From J084 sp964471405 (GTDB lineage Bacteria; Pseudomonadota; Alphaproteobacteria; Sphingomonadales; Rhodothalassiaceae): a stretch of DNA of 64,000 bases. This document shows positions 7,744-16,262 of this stretch, piece by piece. The stretch is taken from positions 28,281-92,280 of the forward strand of contig CAYYGH010000003.1 of NCBI GenBank assembly GCA_964471405.1, given 5' to 3'. Positions within the stretch are counted from its first letter, which is position 1. Each line of letters begins with the position of its first letter. Both the position numbers and the translations under genes were made by a program. The notes under the pieces are model-generated. The model did not search any database. It had not been told where the DNA came from and saw only the letters and a program-made list of their open reading frames with translations.

Positions 7744-8634
7744 CTATTTGACGAAGGCTTCTTCCTGCCGGTTGAGCCGGGCGAGAAGCTGTGGTGCCAC
7801 CCGGGGATCACGCAGGCCCAGCGCAAGCTGCGCTTCCAGATAGCCGGCCTTGTGGCCGCAGTCGAAGCGCTCACCATCAAACAGCAGGGCATGGAAAGGT
7901 GCCTGCCCGATCCGGGTGGCCATCGCATCGGTCAACTGGATCTCGCCCCCCTTGCCCCGTTGCGCATGAGCGAGCGCAGAAAGCACTTCCCCCTCCAGAA
8001 TGTAGCGCCCGATCACGGCATAACGCGAAGGCGCATGTTCGGGATCGGGTTTTTCGACCAGGCCTTCCACCGCAATCAGCGATTCCTTCCGGCGGCCGGG
8101 GGTGATGATGCCATAGCGGTGGGTTTCCGCTTTCGGCACCGTAATGGTGGCCACCAGATTGCCGCCCACTTCCTCCCAGGCGGCCATCATCTGCTTCAGG
8201 CAGCCGGGCTGTGCGAGAATGAAGTCATCGGGCAGCAGCACGGCAAAGGGCCGCTCGTGAATCAGATGCCGCGCACACCACACGGCATGGCCAAGTCCCA
8301 GTGGCTGCGGTTGGCGCACCGAGACGATGCTGCCCGTCTCCGGCGGCAGGGTGGTCGCCAGCCGATCGAGGGCGTCCTCCTTGCCGAGCCGCTCCAGATA
8401 CTGTTCGAGAAGATGACTGCGGTCAAAGTGATCGACGATGAGCGACTTGCCGATTGCGGTGACCAGTACGACCCGTTCGATACCGGCTTCCCAGCATTCT
8501 TCGACCACATACTGGATCAGCGGCTTGTCGCCCACCGGCAGCAGCTCCTTCGGCACGACCTTGGTGGCCGGCAGCATGCGCGTGCCAAGCCCCGCAACGG
8601 GAATGACCGCCGTAATGATCCTGTTCCGTCCCAT
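7744..8634 (-). CDS. galU: UTP-glucose-1-phosphate uridylyltransferase
   Basis: This 296-residue enzyme makes UDP-glucose from UTP and glucose-1-phosphate for envelope polysaccharide and osmoprotectant synthesis. The nucleotide-binding motif VIPVAGLGTRMLPATK lies at the N-terminus, followed by PKELLPVGDKPLIQYVVEE, and later LPDDFI and the substrate-binding VEKP. Length and motifs agree with GalU rather than the longer eukaryotic type. The ATG at 8634 begins the family-like MGRNRIITAVIP; the open frame extends upstream without homology. It converges on the FemAB-like gene with only 33 nt between stops. Confidence 0.95.
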   Translation of the reverse strand: MGRNRIITAVIPVAGLGTRMLPATKVVPKELLPVGDKPLIQYVVEECWEAGIERVVLVTAIGKSLIVDHFDRSHLLEQYLERLGKEDALDRLATTLPPETGSIVSVRQPQPLGLGHAVWCARHLIHERPFAVLLPDDFILAQPGCLKQMMAAWEEVGGNLVATITVPKAETHRYGIITPGRRKESLIAVEGLVEKPDPEHAPSRYAVIGRYILEGEVLSALAHAQRGKGGEIQLTDAMATRIGQAPFHALLFDGERFDCGHKAGYLEAQLALGLRDPRVAPQLLARLNRQEEAFVK

Positions 8635-8758
8635 CGTCCTGCTCTTTCCTCGCTGTTCGGCATTTCCGAGCGATGATGCTCTGCCTGGTGAGGGTGCCGC
8701 AATCCTGCTGCGCAGTCCAGCAGGATTCATGCCGGAATTGCGTCCTGATCCCGATGCT

Positions 8759-9472
8759 TCAGCCTTCCTTTTCCTGCTGCCGCCCGTCTTCCCGGTCAGC
8801 AGGCAAGAGAGGGTTGATCAGACCTCCTTCAGGGGGTGCCGTTCCATCGATGACAACCCGTTCGCCGACGACCCGCACGCGTCCTTCCGCGATCATCCGC
8901 ACCGCCGTCACATAGATCCGATGCTCGAAGACGAGCACACGCCGGGCGAGCGTGTCCGGCGTATCATCCGAGGCGACGGGGACGACGGCCTGAACGATGA
9001 TGGGCCCCGCATCCATCTCGGGGCGTACGAAATGAACGGTAGCGCCCGTAAAGCGCACGCCATCGGCGATCACGCGCTCATGGGTGCGCAGCCCTCGATA
9101 GGCCGGCAGCAGAGAGGGATGGATGTTGACGATCTTGTCGCGCCAGCGGTTGACGAACTCCGCATCGAGCAGCCGCATGAAGCCGGCCAGGCACACGAGC
9201 TCCACATCCGCATCGACGAGGGCGGCATGCAGGGCTTCCTCGAAAGCCTGGCGGGAGGGAAAGTCGCGATGATCGATCACCAGCGGATCGATGCCGGCAT
9301 CCGCAGCCAGACGCAGACCGCCTGCTTGCGGGTTGTTCGAAATCACACAGACCACCTCGGCCGGAAAGGTGGGATCGGCCGTGGCGTCCAAAATCGCCTT
9401 CATGTTCGACCCGCGCCCCGAAATCAGGACGCCGAGGCGCAAGCGACGGGATTGGGCGGATGCTGCGACCAT
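8759..9472 (-). CDS. purN: Phosphoribosylglycinamide formyltransferase
   Basis: This 237-residue enzyme transfers a formyl group from 10-formyltetrahydrofolate to GAR in purine synthesis. It shows LGVLISGRGSNMKAIL at the N-terminus, VISNNPQAGG, the catalytic NIHPSLLPAYRG (Asn and His) and MDAGPIIVQ (Asp). The C-terminus is about 20-25 residues longer than in the E. coli enzyme and is Glu/Gly-rich. It lies 59 nt downstream of purM on the same strand, the usual purM-purN order. Confidence 0.95.
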   Translation of the reverse strand: MVAASAQSRRLRLGVLISGRGSNMKAILDATADPTFPAEVVCVISNNPQAGGLRLAADAGIDPLVIDHRDFPSRQAFEEALHAALVDADVELVCLAGFMRLLDAEFVNRWRDKIVNIHPSLLPAYRGLRTHERVIADGVRFTGATVHFVRPEMDAGPIIVQAVVPVASDDTPDTLARRVLVFEHRIYVTAVRMIAEGRVRVVGERVVIDGTAPPEGGLINPLLPADREDGRQQEKEG

Positions 9473-9531
9473 GCGTGTCTCGATGTCCTTTCGTCTCCTG
9501 CCCCTTTTGGCGAGGGGGAGCTTTTGTGCCG

Positions 9532-10647
9532 CTATTCCTCCTGGTCCTCTTCACCGGTTCGGGCCAGGAAGCCCTCCCCGTAGCCCCATGTGCCGGCAGC
9601 CGCTTCGATGATGCAGCTCGGTCTGCCCTCACCCCTTTCGATGCGTCCAAGGAGCCAGGAATTGAGGCCGAATTCCGCCTTGAGATGCTGCCGGACCGCC
9701 TCTGCCCGGTCTTCGGCCACCACCACGGCCATGCCGATTCCGCAGTTGAAGGTGCGCAGCAGCTCGGGGCCGGCGATCCGGCCCTCGTCTTTCAGCCAGG
9801 CGAAGACGGGCGGCAGGGGCCACCGCTCGGCCGCCAGTACCGCGCGGGTGTCCGGCGGCAGACAGCGCGGCAGATTCTCGGGCAGGCCGCCACCGGTAAT
9901 ATGGGCGAGGCCCTTGATGAGACCGGCACGGTGCAGGGCGAGCATCGGGCGCACGTAGATCGCCGTCGGGGCCAGCAGACAGTCCGCCAATGTGTGCGCC
10001 GGGTCAAAGGGGGCCGGCGCCGTGATCGGTGTCTCCTTCTGCTCCAGAATGCGCCGGATCAGCGAGAAGCCATTGGCGTGAGGCCCGTGGGATTCCACCC
10101 CGATCACCACGTCTCCGGGAGCGATGGTTCCATCCGGCAGCAGCGTTCCGCGTTCTGCCGCACCGACGGCAAAGCCCGCGAGATCATAGTCTCCTTCTGC
10201 ATAAAGGCCCGGCATCTCGGCCGTTTCGCCGCCAATGAGAGCACAGCCGGCGCTGCGGCAGCCTTCCGCGATTCCCGCGATGACATCCCGGGCGATCGTC
10301 CGTTCCAGCCGAGCCGTCGCATAGTAGTCGAGGAAAAAGAGGGGTTCGGCACCCTGGACGACAATGTCGTTGACGCACATCGCAACCAGATCGATGCCGA
10401 TGTCATGATGGCGACCGGCTGCAATCGCCAGCTTGATCTTGGTCCCCACCCCGTCGGTGGAGGCGACCAGGATCGGATCACGAAAGCCGGCTGCCGCAAG
10501 ATCGAAGAGACCGCCGAACCCCCCCAGGGCCGCATCCGCACCCGGGCGCCTGGTGGCCCGGGCAAGGGGGGCGATATCGGCGACAAGCGCCTCGCCCGCT
10601 GCGATGTCCACACCGGCGTCCCGGTAGCGCAAGCCCTTTTCCGTCAT
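9532..10647 (-). CDS. purM: Phosphoribosylformylglycinamidine cyclo-ligase (AIR synthetase)
   Basis: This 371-residue enzyme closes the imidazole ring of AIR using ATP. It shows LVASTDGVGTKIKLA, the VNDIVVQGAEPLFFLDYYA motif, GGETAEMPG, and ITGGGLPENLPR. The ATG at 10647 gives the family-like start MTEKGLRYRDAG; an ATG nine codons upstream is possible. It leads the purMN pair and is divergent from the DUF2066 gene at 10844, with a candidate promoter at 10759-10787. The C-terminal tail ends in a short acidic run (EEDQEE). Confidence 0.95.
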   Translation of the reverse strand: MTEKGLRYRDAGVDIAAGEALVADIAPLARATRRPGADAALGGFGGLFDLAAAGFRDPILVASTDGVGTKIKLAIAAGRHHDIGIDLVAMCVNDIVVQGAEPLFFLDYYATARLERTIARDVIAGIAEGCRSAGCALIGGETAEMPGLYAEGDYDLAGFAVGAAERGTLLPDGTIAPGDVVIGVESHGPHANGFSLIRRILEQKETPITAPAPFDPAHTLADCLLAPTAIYVRPMLALHRAGLIKGLAHITGGGLPENLPRCLPPDTRAVLAAERWPLPPVFAWLKDEGRIAGPELLRTFNCGIGMAVVVAEDRAEAVRQHLKAEFGLNSWLLGRIERGEGRPSCIIEAAAGTWGYGEGFLARTGEEDQEE

Positions 10648-10758
10648 CCGCAAGCCCCGTTCCGCTTCGTGCATGCGACCCCGGATCCGACCGCAGGCTG
10701 CAACTGCAACCGCCGCCCGCAGAAGGCCGCTGCAAGCTTGGAACCACAGTTTCGCCAT

Positions 10759-10787
10759 GCCATAGAGGCACTGTTGCGCCGTTGCAA
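10759..10787 (-). promoter_or_regulatory. Candidate purMN promoter
   Basis: On the minus strand TTGCAA (10782-10787), a 17-nt spacer and TATGGC (10759-10764) lie about 110 nt before the purM start. Both hexamers are only moderate matches. It would also place the promoter inside the divergent region shared with the DUF2066 gene. Confidence 0.35.
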
Positions 10788-10843
10788 GCATGGTGCAGAT
10801 TTCGAATCACGAGCGGGCATCGCCAGGCGGAGAGCGGGAAGGC

Positions 10844-12076
10844 ATGGGCAGCTGGTTGCGAAGAATGGCCATGGCCGGTGCTCTTGCTCTTGTGGCCACC
10901 TCCCTCATCCCCGTGGCCACAGCATTGCCCGCGCCCTCAACCGGGGCCGGCCCACGCACGGGACTGGCGGCAGATTCCGCCTACACCTTGCGCGATATTG
11001 CGGTGGACATCTCTGCCACCAATGCTGCGGACGCCCGCCGCCAGGCCCTGGAGATGGCGCGCCGGACAGCCTATCGCCGGCTCATTCATCGCCTCGTCCT
11101 GGCGGCTGACCGGCACCGCCTTCCCCCTGCCGAAGCAGTCTCCCTTCCCAGCCTGATAGAGGGAATCGACATTCTCAACGAGCAATACAGCAGCCGCCGC
11201 TATCTCGCGCGGCTTGCCGTCCATTTCCGGCCCGCGGCGATGCGGGCGCTGTTTGCCCGATTCGCTGTCCGCTACAGTGAGACGCCCGCCCGCCCACGAC
11301 CCTTCCTGCTGCTCTGGCGTCAGGGGCGGGAGGGGGCGCTGGTGCCGGTCCCTGGCGAACGGGCGGCGGATCTGCTGCTGCGGGCGGACCCGGCCAACCG
11401 GCTGGTGCCGGTCGAGCTGATGCCCGACGATCTTGCCAGGCGGCGCCTGCGCCTGCGGCTTGATGCGGCCTTGCGTGCCGGCTCTGCCGGGAGATCGCGC
11501 GAGCCGGATCCCGGCTGGGCGCTGATGGCGGCGCTGGATGAGGGAGGCATGGGGCCCGTGGTGGTGGCGGTGGTGACGGCCACCTCTTCCCTGGGGCCGC
11601 GTCCGGGGCAGGTGCGGCTTGATCTCGTCTCCCATGGCGAGCCTGCCGTCGTCTTTGCGCGTGAGACGACCATCGCTCCCGATCTGCCATTTGCCGAAGC
11701 CGCCGAGGATGCCGCAGCCGGCCTGCTGGCCCGGGGGCTGGATGTCCTGGATGCGGTCTGGCGCCAGGCAACGGTGGTGCGGCCGGGGGCGGTTGAGACC
11801 CTCCTGTTGCGGGTTCCAAGCCGCACGCTTGCGGAATTCCTGCAAACGGAGCGGACGCTTCAGGCGCTTGCGATCCTGCGGAGCCTTGAGACGGTCACGC
11901 TCGCGATCCCGGAAAGCACGCTGCGGCTGGAGATCGAAGGCAATGTCGAGCTTCTGGCCCTGGCGCTGGGTGAGCGCGGCTATCGCCTTCACGAAACGGC
12001 GGATGGTCACTACGTTCTCCGGGCACGAGGTCAGAAGGCCGGAAAACCGGCCTCCGAAGAGGCGCGACAGCCATGA
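10844..12076 (+). CDS. DUF2066-containing exported protein
   Basis: This 410-residue protein matches DUF2066, a family without known biochemical role that alphaproteobacteria commonly place beside purMN, a PerM-like permease and hdaA. A signal peptide is visible (MAGALALVATSLIPVATALP), followed by TLRDIAVDISATNAADARRQALEMARRTAYRRL, which is the most conserved part of the family, and later an alternating strand-and-helix pattern. The ATG at 10844 follows GGAGAGCGGGAAGG. Its stop overlaps the start of the next gene, so it opens a tightly coupled five-gene run. Confidence 0.8.
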   Translation: MGSWLRRMAMAGALALVATSLIPVATALPAPSTGAGPRTGLAADSAYTLRDIAVDISATNAADARRQALEMARRTAYRRLIHRLVLAADRHRLPPAEAVSLPSLIEGIDILNEQYSSRRYLARLAVHFRPAAMRALFARFAVRYSETPARPRPFLLLWRQGREGALVPVPGERAADLLLRADPANRLVPVELMPDDLARRRLRLRLDAALRAGSAGRSREPDPGWALMAALDEGGMGPVVVAVVTATSSLGPRPGQVRLDLVSHGEPAVVFARETTIAPDLPFAEAAEDAAAGLLARGLDVLDAVWRQATVVRPGAVETLLLRVPSRTLAEFLQTERTLQALAILRSLETVTLAIPESTLRLEIEGNVELLALALGERGYRLHETADGHYVLRARGQKAGKPASEEARQP

Positions 12077-13293
12077 CAGCAGGCGACCGAAATCCAGCTC
12101 CAGCAAGCCGGCAGGCGGCCGAGGCGGCAGCCGGAGCGGGTCTGCCGCCGCCATCCGTCGCCCAGGGGAGCCTGCCGCGTTGGGGATGGCTGGTTCTGGG
12201 CGGGGCTGCGCTGGTTTTTCTTTATGCCGTGCGGGGGGTGCTGCTGCCCTTCGTGCTGGGGATCGCGATCGCCTATCTTCTCGATCCGATTGCGGACCGC
12301 TTCGAGCGCGTGGGCCTTCCCCGCGGTCTGGCGGCGCTTATTACGCTCATCGGCTTCTTTGTGCTGGGCGGCATTCTGCTTGGCGCCTTCTGGCCCCTTT
12401 TCAAGGCCCAGTTCATGGGGCTGCTGGCGGCGCTGCCCGGACTTTTTGCGCGAGTGGAGGCGCTGTATCGGGATGCGCTTGCAAGCTGGGCCGGCCAGCT
12501 GCAGGAATGGGGAATTGCGGCGAGCAGTCGTGATCTGGGCGGCACGCTGCTGGCCGGGATCGGAGGACGGCTGAGCAGCCTTGCGCGGGAAGTGCTGCTG
12601 TCCGGGATGGCGGTGCTCAACCTGCTGGGGCTGCTGCTGATCACGCCCGTTGTCGCCTTCTATCTGCTCAAGGACTGGGACCGGATCATGGCCGGCATGC
12701 TCGCACTCGTTCCCGAACAGTGGCGGGAGCGCTGGCTGGCGATTGCCGGTGATGTGGATCATGTGCTTGCAGGATTCGTGCGCGGGCAGCTGCTGGTGAT
12801 GGCGGCCGACGCTGTGCTCTATGCTGCGGGCTGGCTGGTCATCGGGCTGCCCTATGCGCTGGTGTTGGGGTTGCTGGCGGGACTGCTGGCAATCGTGCCC
12901 TTCCTCGGGCCCCTTTTCGCTCTGGTGACGGCGCTTGCCGTCGCCTTCGGCAGCTGGGGAGCCGATCCCGTGATGCTGGCGGCGGTGGTGGGCGTGTTTG
13001 TCCTCGTTCAGGCCATCGAGGGCAGCATCCTGAGCCCGCGTCTGGTGGGGAGCCAGGTGGGCCTGCATCCCGTGCTCGTGCTCTTTGCCGTCTTTGCCGG
13101 TGGTGAGCTGGCCGGCATTCTGGGTGTCTTCCTTGCCGTGCCGGTTGCGGCGGTGGTGATCGTGCTGGTGCGCCATGCCCTCTCGCGGGACGGGCGGCTG
13201 AGGGAGTCTCCGGATGCGGCAGGAGCCGGACTCCGGTCGGAGGACGCCATCAGGAAAGACAACCCTGCGCGGAAAGGAGACGGAGCCTCGTGA
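12073..13293 (+). CDS. AI-2E (PerM-like) family transporter
   Basis: This 406-residue membrane protein has the AI-2E/PerM fold: two N-terminal hydrophobic segments (including VLLPFVLGIAIAYLLDPIAD, a family signature), a soluble central region, and a C-terminal group of five or six membrane helices with GLLAIVPFLGPLFALV and the polar IEGSILSPRLVG motif. Family members are implicated in small-molecule or ion export; the substrate here is unknown. Position between DUF2066 and hdaA is the classic alphaproteobacterial order. It overlaps both neighbours by 4 nt. Confidence 0.88.
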   Translation: MTAGDRNPAPASRQAAEAAAGAGLPPPSVAQGSLPRWGWLVLGGAALVFLYAVRGVLLPFVLGIAIAYLLDPIADRFERVGLPRGLAALITLIGFFVLGGILLGAFWPLFKAQFMGLLAALPGLFARVEALYRDALASWAGQLQEWGIAASSRDLGGTLLAGIGGRLSSLAREVLLSGMAVLNLLGLLLITPVVAFYLLKDWDRIMAGMLALVPEQWRERWLAIAGDVDHVLAGFVRGQLLVMAADAVLYAAGWLVIGLPYALVLGLLAGLLAIVPFLGPLFALVTALAVAFGSWGADPVMLAAVVGVFVLVQAIEGSILSPRLVGSQVGLHPVLVLFAVFAGGELAGILGVFLAVPVAAVVIVLVRHALSRDGRLRESPDAAGAGLRSEDAIRKDNPARKGDGAS

Positions 13294-13985
13294 GCGCCGC
13301 CCAGCTCGTGCTCGATCTGCCCCATCGTCCAGCCTGGGGGCGCGACGTCTTCTTTGAAGCACCGGCCAACCGGGCGGCTCTGGCCTTTGTCGACCGCTGG
13401 CCCGACTGGCCGCAGCCGGCTGCCGTGATCGTGGGTCCGGCCGGAGCCGGCAAGACGCATCTGGCCGCCGTCTGGCAGCAGCGTTCCGCAGCCCGTCAGG
13501 TGACGGCCGCGGACCTGCCCGCCCTCTCGGGCCGGGGCGAGGCGGGGCCCGTGCTGTGCGATGATGCCGAAGCGGTCCTTTCCCGGGCCGGCCTTGCGGG
13601 CGAGGAGGCCTTCTTCCATCTTCTCAACCGCATCTGGCACCGGCGGGGTGCCCTGCTGATGACGGCCCGTCGCCCGCCCGCCCGCTGGTCCGTGCGCCTG
13701 CGGGATCTCGCCTCCCGTCTCAATGCCCTGCCGGTCATCGAAATTTTACCGCCTGACGATAGCCTGCTTGCGGTCGTCATGGTAAAACAGCTGCGCGACC
13801 GTCAGTTGGAGATCGAGCCGGCCGTTGTCGGCTATGTGCTCGATCGCATCGAGCGCAGCTTCGCAGCCGTGGCGACGGTGGTCGAGGAACTGGACCGGCT
13901 GGCTCTTGCGGAAAAGAGGCGGATCACGGTGCCGCTTGCCAGACGCGTCCTCGCCAGGCTTGCGGCGGATGGAGACGGACGGTGA
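13290..13985 (+). CDS. hdaA: DnaA-related replication regulator HdaA
   Basis: This 231-residue protein resembles the AAA+ part of DnaA without the DNA-binding domain. It starts with QLVLDLPHRPAWGRDVFF, which contains the QL-LDL clamp-binding motif, then has a P-loop GPAGAGKTH near residue 53, a short Walker B (VLCDDAE) and a sensor-2-like C-terminal region. Hda-type proteins bound to the beta clamp stimulate ATP hydrolysis by DnaA and so prevent over-initiation. The start is GTG, overlapping the previous stop (GTGA). The neighbours match the Caulobacter hdaA locus. Confidence 0.9.
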   Translation: MSAAQLVLDLPHRPAWGRDVFFEAPANRAALAFVDRWPDWPQPAAVIVGPAGAGKTHLAAVWQQRSAARQVTAADLPALSGRGEAGPVLCDDAEAVLSRAGLAGEEAFFHLLNRIWHRRGALLMTARRPPARWSVRLRDLASRLNALPVIEILPPDDSLLAVVMVKQLRDRQLEIEPAVVGYVLDRIERSFAAVATVVEELDRLALAEKRRITVPLARRVLARLAADGDGR

Positions 13986-16252
13986 CGCAAAAGACCACAG
14001 CAGGCACGCCATCCCTCGCAAAGGCGGCCGCTCCGGCGCCGGGAAAGGCGCAAGAGAAGTCCCGCACTCTGCAGGCAGAGCGGGAGGAGGCCCGGCGCTA
14101 TCTCGCCAGCCTGCCGCCGCAGTACAAATACTTCAATCGCGAGCTCTCCTGGCTGAAATTCACGGGACGGATTCTGGAAGAGGCCCAGAATACGCGCCAT
14201 CCTCTGCTTGAGAGGCTGCGCTTTCTGGCCATTTCCGGACACAATCTCGACGAATTCACGATGGTGCGGCTGGCAGGGCTGCGCAATCTGGCCGAATCCG
14301 GCGTCAAGGTTACCAGCGAGGACGGGCTGACCCCGGCCGAACAGCTCGTCAAGGTGAGTGCGGCAATGGCCGAGGTGATCGCCCTGCAGCAGAAGGTCTG
14401 GGGCGAGCTGGTAGCGGAGATGGCCCAGAACGGCATACGGGTGCTGGATGCGGACGAGGTCACCAAGGAAGAGGCGCTCTGGTGCCGGCACTATTTTCTG
14501 AACAATGTCTTCCCCGTGCTGACGCCATTGGCCATTGATCCGGCCCATCCCTTTCCCTTCCTGCCCAACCGCAGCTTTGCTCTCGTGCTCTCTCTCCAGC
14601 GGGCGAGCGACGGGCGGGAGATCCATGCACTCATTCCGGTTCCGGAACAGATTGCACGTTTCATCCGCCTGCCGGACAATGGTCAGGAGATCCGATTTCT
14701 GCCGCTCGAAATTCTGATCCAGATGTTTCTGGACGAGATCTTCCCGTCATCGACCGTCACGGGCTGTGGCCTCTTCCGGATCGTGCGCGACAGCGACATC
14801 GAGATCGAAGAAGAGGCCGAGGATCTGATCCGGGTTTTCGAGATTGCCCTGAAGCGCCGCCGTCGCGGGCGGGTGATCCGATTGAAGTTCGCCCGTTCCA
14901 CGCCGCTTCCTCTGGCCCGTCTTGTGACCGAGCAGCTCGGCGTGCCGGAGGATTCGGTCCTGTTCGTGGACGGGATTCTCGATGTGGGCGAAACCGAACA
15001 GCTCATCGTCGATGACCGGCCGGATCTGCGCTATCCCACCTACCAGCCCCGCTATCCCGAACGCGTGCGGGACTATGGCGGCGATGTCCTGAAAGCCATC
15101 CGGGCCAAGGACTTCGTGGTCCATCACCCTTATGAATCCTTCGAAGTGGTGCATCACTTCGTCCGCCAGGCGGCCCGGGATCCCCAGGTGGTAGCCATCA
15201 AGCAGACGCTTTATCGCGCAGGCTCCCAGTCCCAGATCATCCAGGCCCTGAAAGAGGCGGCTGAAGCCGGCAAGTCCGTGACCGCGGTGGTCGAGCTCAA
15301 GGCGCGCTTCGATGAAGCCCAGAACATCGAACTCGCCCGGGAGCTGGAGCGTGCCGGCGTTCAGGTGGTCTTCGGCTTTCTCGACATGAAGGTTCATGCC
15401 AAGGTGGCAATGGTGGTTCGCCGTGAGGGCGGGCGGCTGCAGACATATGTGCATTTCGGGACCGGCAACTATCACCCCGTCACCGCCCGCACCTATGCGG
15501 ACCTGTCCTTCTTTACGGCCGATCCCGTGCTTGGTCGGGACGCCGCCAAGCTCTTCAATTTCCTGACCGGCTATGCCCGGCCGAAGGCGATGGAAAAGCT
15601 GGCGATCTCTCCTTTCTATCTGAAGGACCGGGTGATCCGGCTCATCGATGAGGAGATCGCCCATGCCCGGGCCGGCCGCCCGGCCGCGATCTGGGCCAAG
15701 CTCAATGCGCTGATCGATCCGGAAGTCATCGACAAGCTCTATGAGGCCTCGATGGCCGGTGTGCAGATCGATCTCATCGTGCGGGGGCTGTGCTGTCTGC
15801 GCCCCGGTCTGCCGGACATCTCTCGCAATATCCGGGTCAAAAGCATCGTCGGGCGATTTCTGGAGCATGCGCGGGTCATCTGCTTTGGTGCGGGGCATGG
15901 GCTGCCGCATGAAAAGGCGAAGGTCTTCATCTCCTCGGCCGACTGGATGCAGCGCAATTTCCATCGCCGCGTGGAGCACTTCGTGCCGATCGAAAATCCG
16001 ACCGTGCATGAGCAGATCCTGCGTCAGGTGATGGTCGCCAATCTCAAGGACAACCTGCAGTCCTGGCGTCTCGATCCGGACGGGACCTATCGCCGTCTGG
16101 ATCCCGGAGACGAGCCTTTCAGCGCCCATGAGTATTTCATGCACAACCCCTCCCTTTCGGGCCGCGGCAGCGGCCTGAAGACGCACCGGCCCGAACCGCT
16201 TGACATCTCGCTTGCCGGGACCGGCGGAATGGCGGGCGAGGAGACGGACTAG
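13982..16252 (+). CDS. ppk: Polyphosphate kinase 1
   Basis: This 756-residue protein makes polyphosphate from ATP. The N-terminal domain begins about residue 40 (YFNRELSWLKF, GHNLDEF). The C-terminal phospholipase-D-like domains hold the autophosphorylated His in KVHAKVAMVVRREGG and the second His in GAGHGLPHEKAKVF, as well as the SSADWMQRN signature. Length is normal for the family, with an additional Ala/Lys-rich N-terminus of about 35 residues. The GTG start overlaps the hdaA stop, and ppx follows after 10 nt, so synthesis and breakdown of polyphosphate are co-expressed. Confidence 0.95.
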   Translation: MTQKTTAGTPSLAKAAAPAPGKAQEKSRTLQAEREEARRYLASLPPQYKYFNRELSWLKFTGRILEEAQNTRHPLLERLRFLAISGHNLDEFTMVRLAGLRNLAESGVKVTSEDGLTPAEQLVKVSAAMAEVIALQQKVWGELVAEMAQNGIRVLDADEVTKEEALWCRHYFLNNVFPVLTPLAIDPAHPFPFLPNRSFALVLSLQRASDGREIHALIPVPEQIARFIRLPDNGQEIRFLPLEILIQMFLDEIFPSSTVTGCGLFRIVRDSDIEIEEEAEDLIRVFEIALKRRRRGRVIRLKFARSTPLPLARLVTEQLGVPEDSVLFVDGILDVGETEQLIVDDRPDLRYPTYQPRYPERVRDYGGDVLKAIRAKDFVVHHPYESFEVVHHFVRQAARDPQVVAIKQTLYRAGSQSQIIQALKEAAEAGKSVTAVVELKARFDEAQNIELARELERAGVQVVFGFLDMKVHAKVAMVVRREGGRLQTYVHFGTGNYHPVTARTYADLSFFTADPVLGRDAAKLFNFLTGYARPKAMEKLAISPFYLKDRVIRLIDEEIAHARAGRPAAIWAKLNALIDPEVIDKLYEASMAGVQIDLIVRGLCCLRPGLPDISRNIRVKSIVGRFLEHARVICFGAGHGLPHEKAKVFISSADWMQRNFHRRVEHFVPIENPTVHEQILRQVMVANLKDNLQSWRLDPDGTYRRLDPGDEPFSAHEYFMHNPSLSGRGSGLKTHRPEPLDISLAGTGGMAGEETD

Positions 16253-16262
16253 GAGCCGCCCC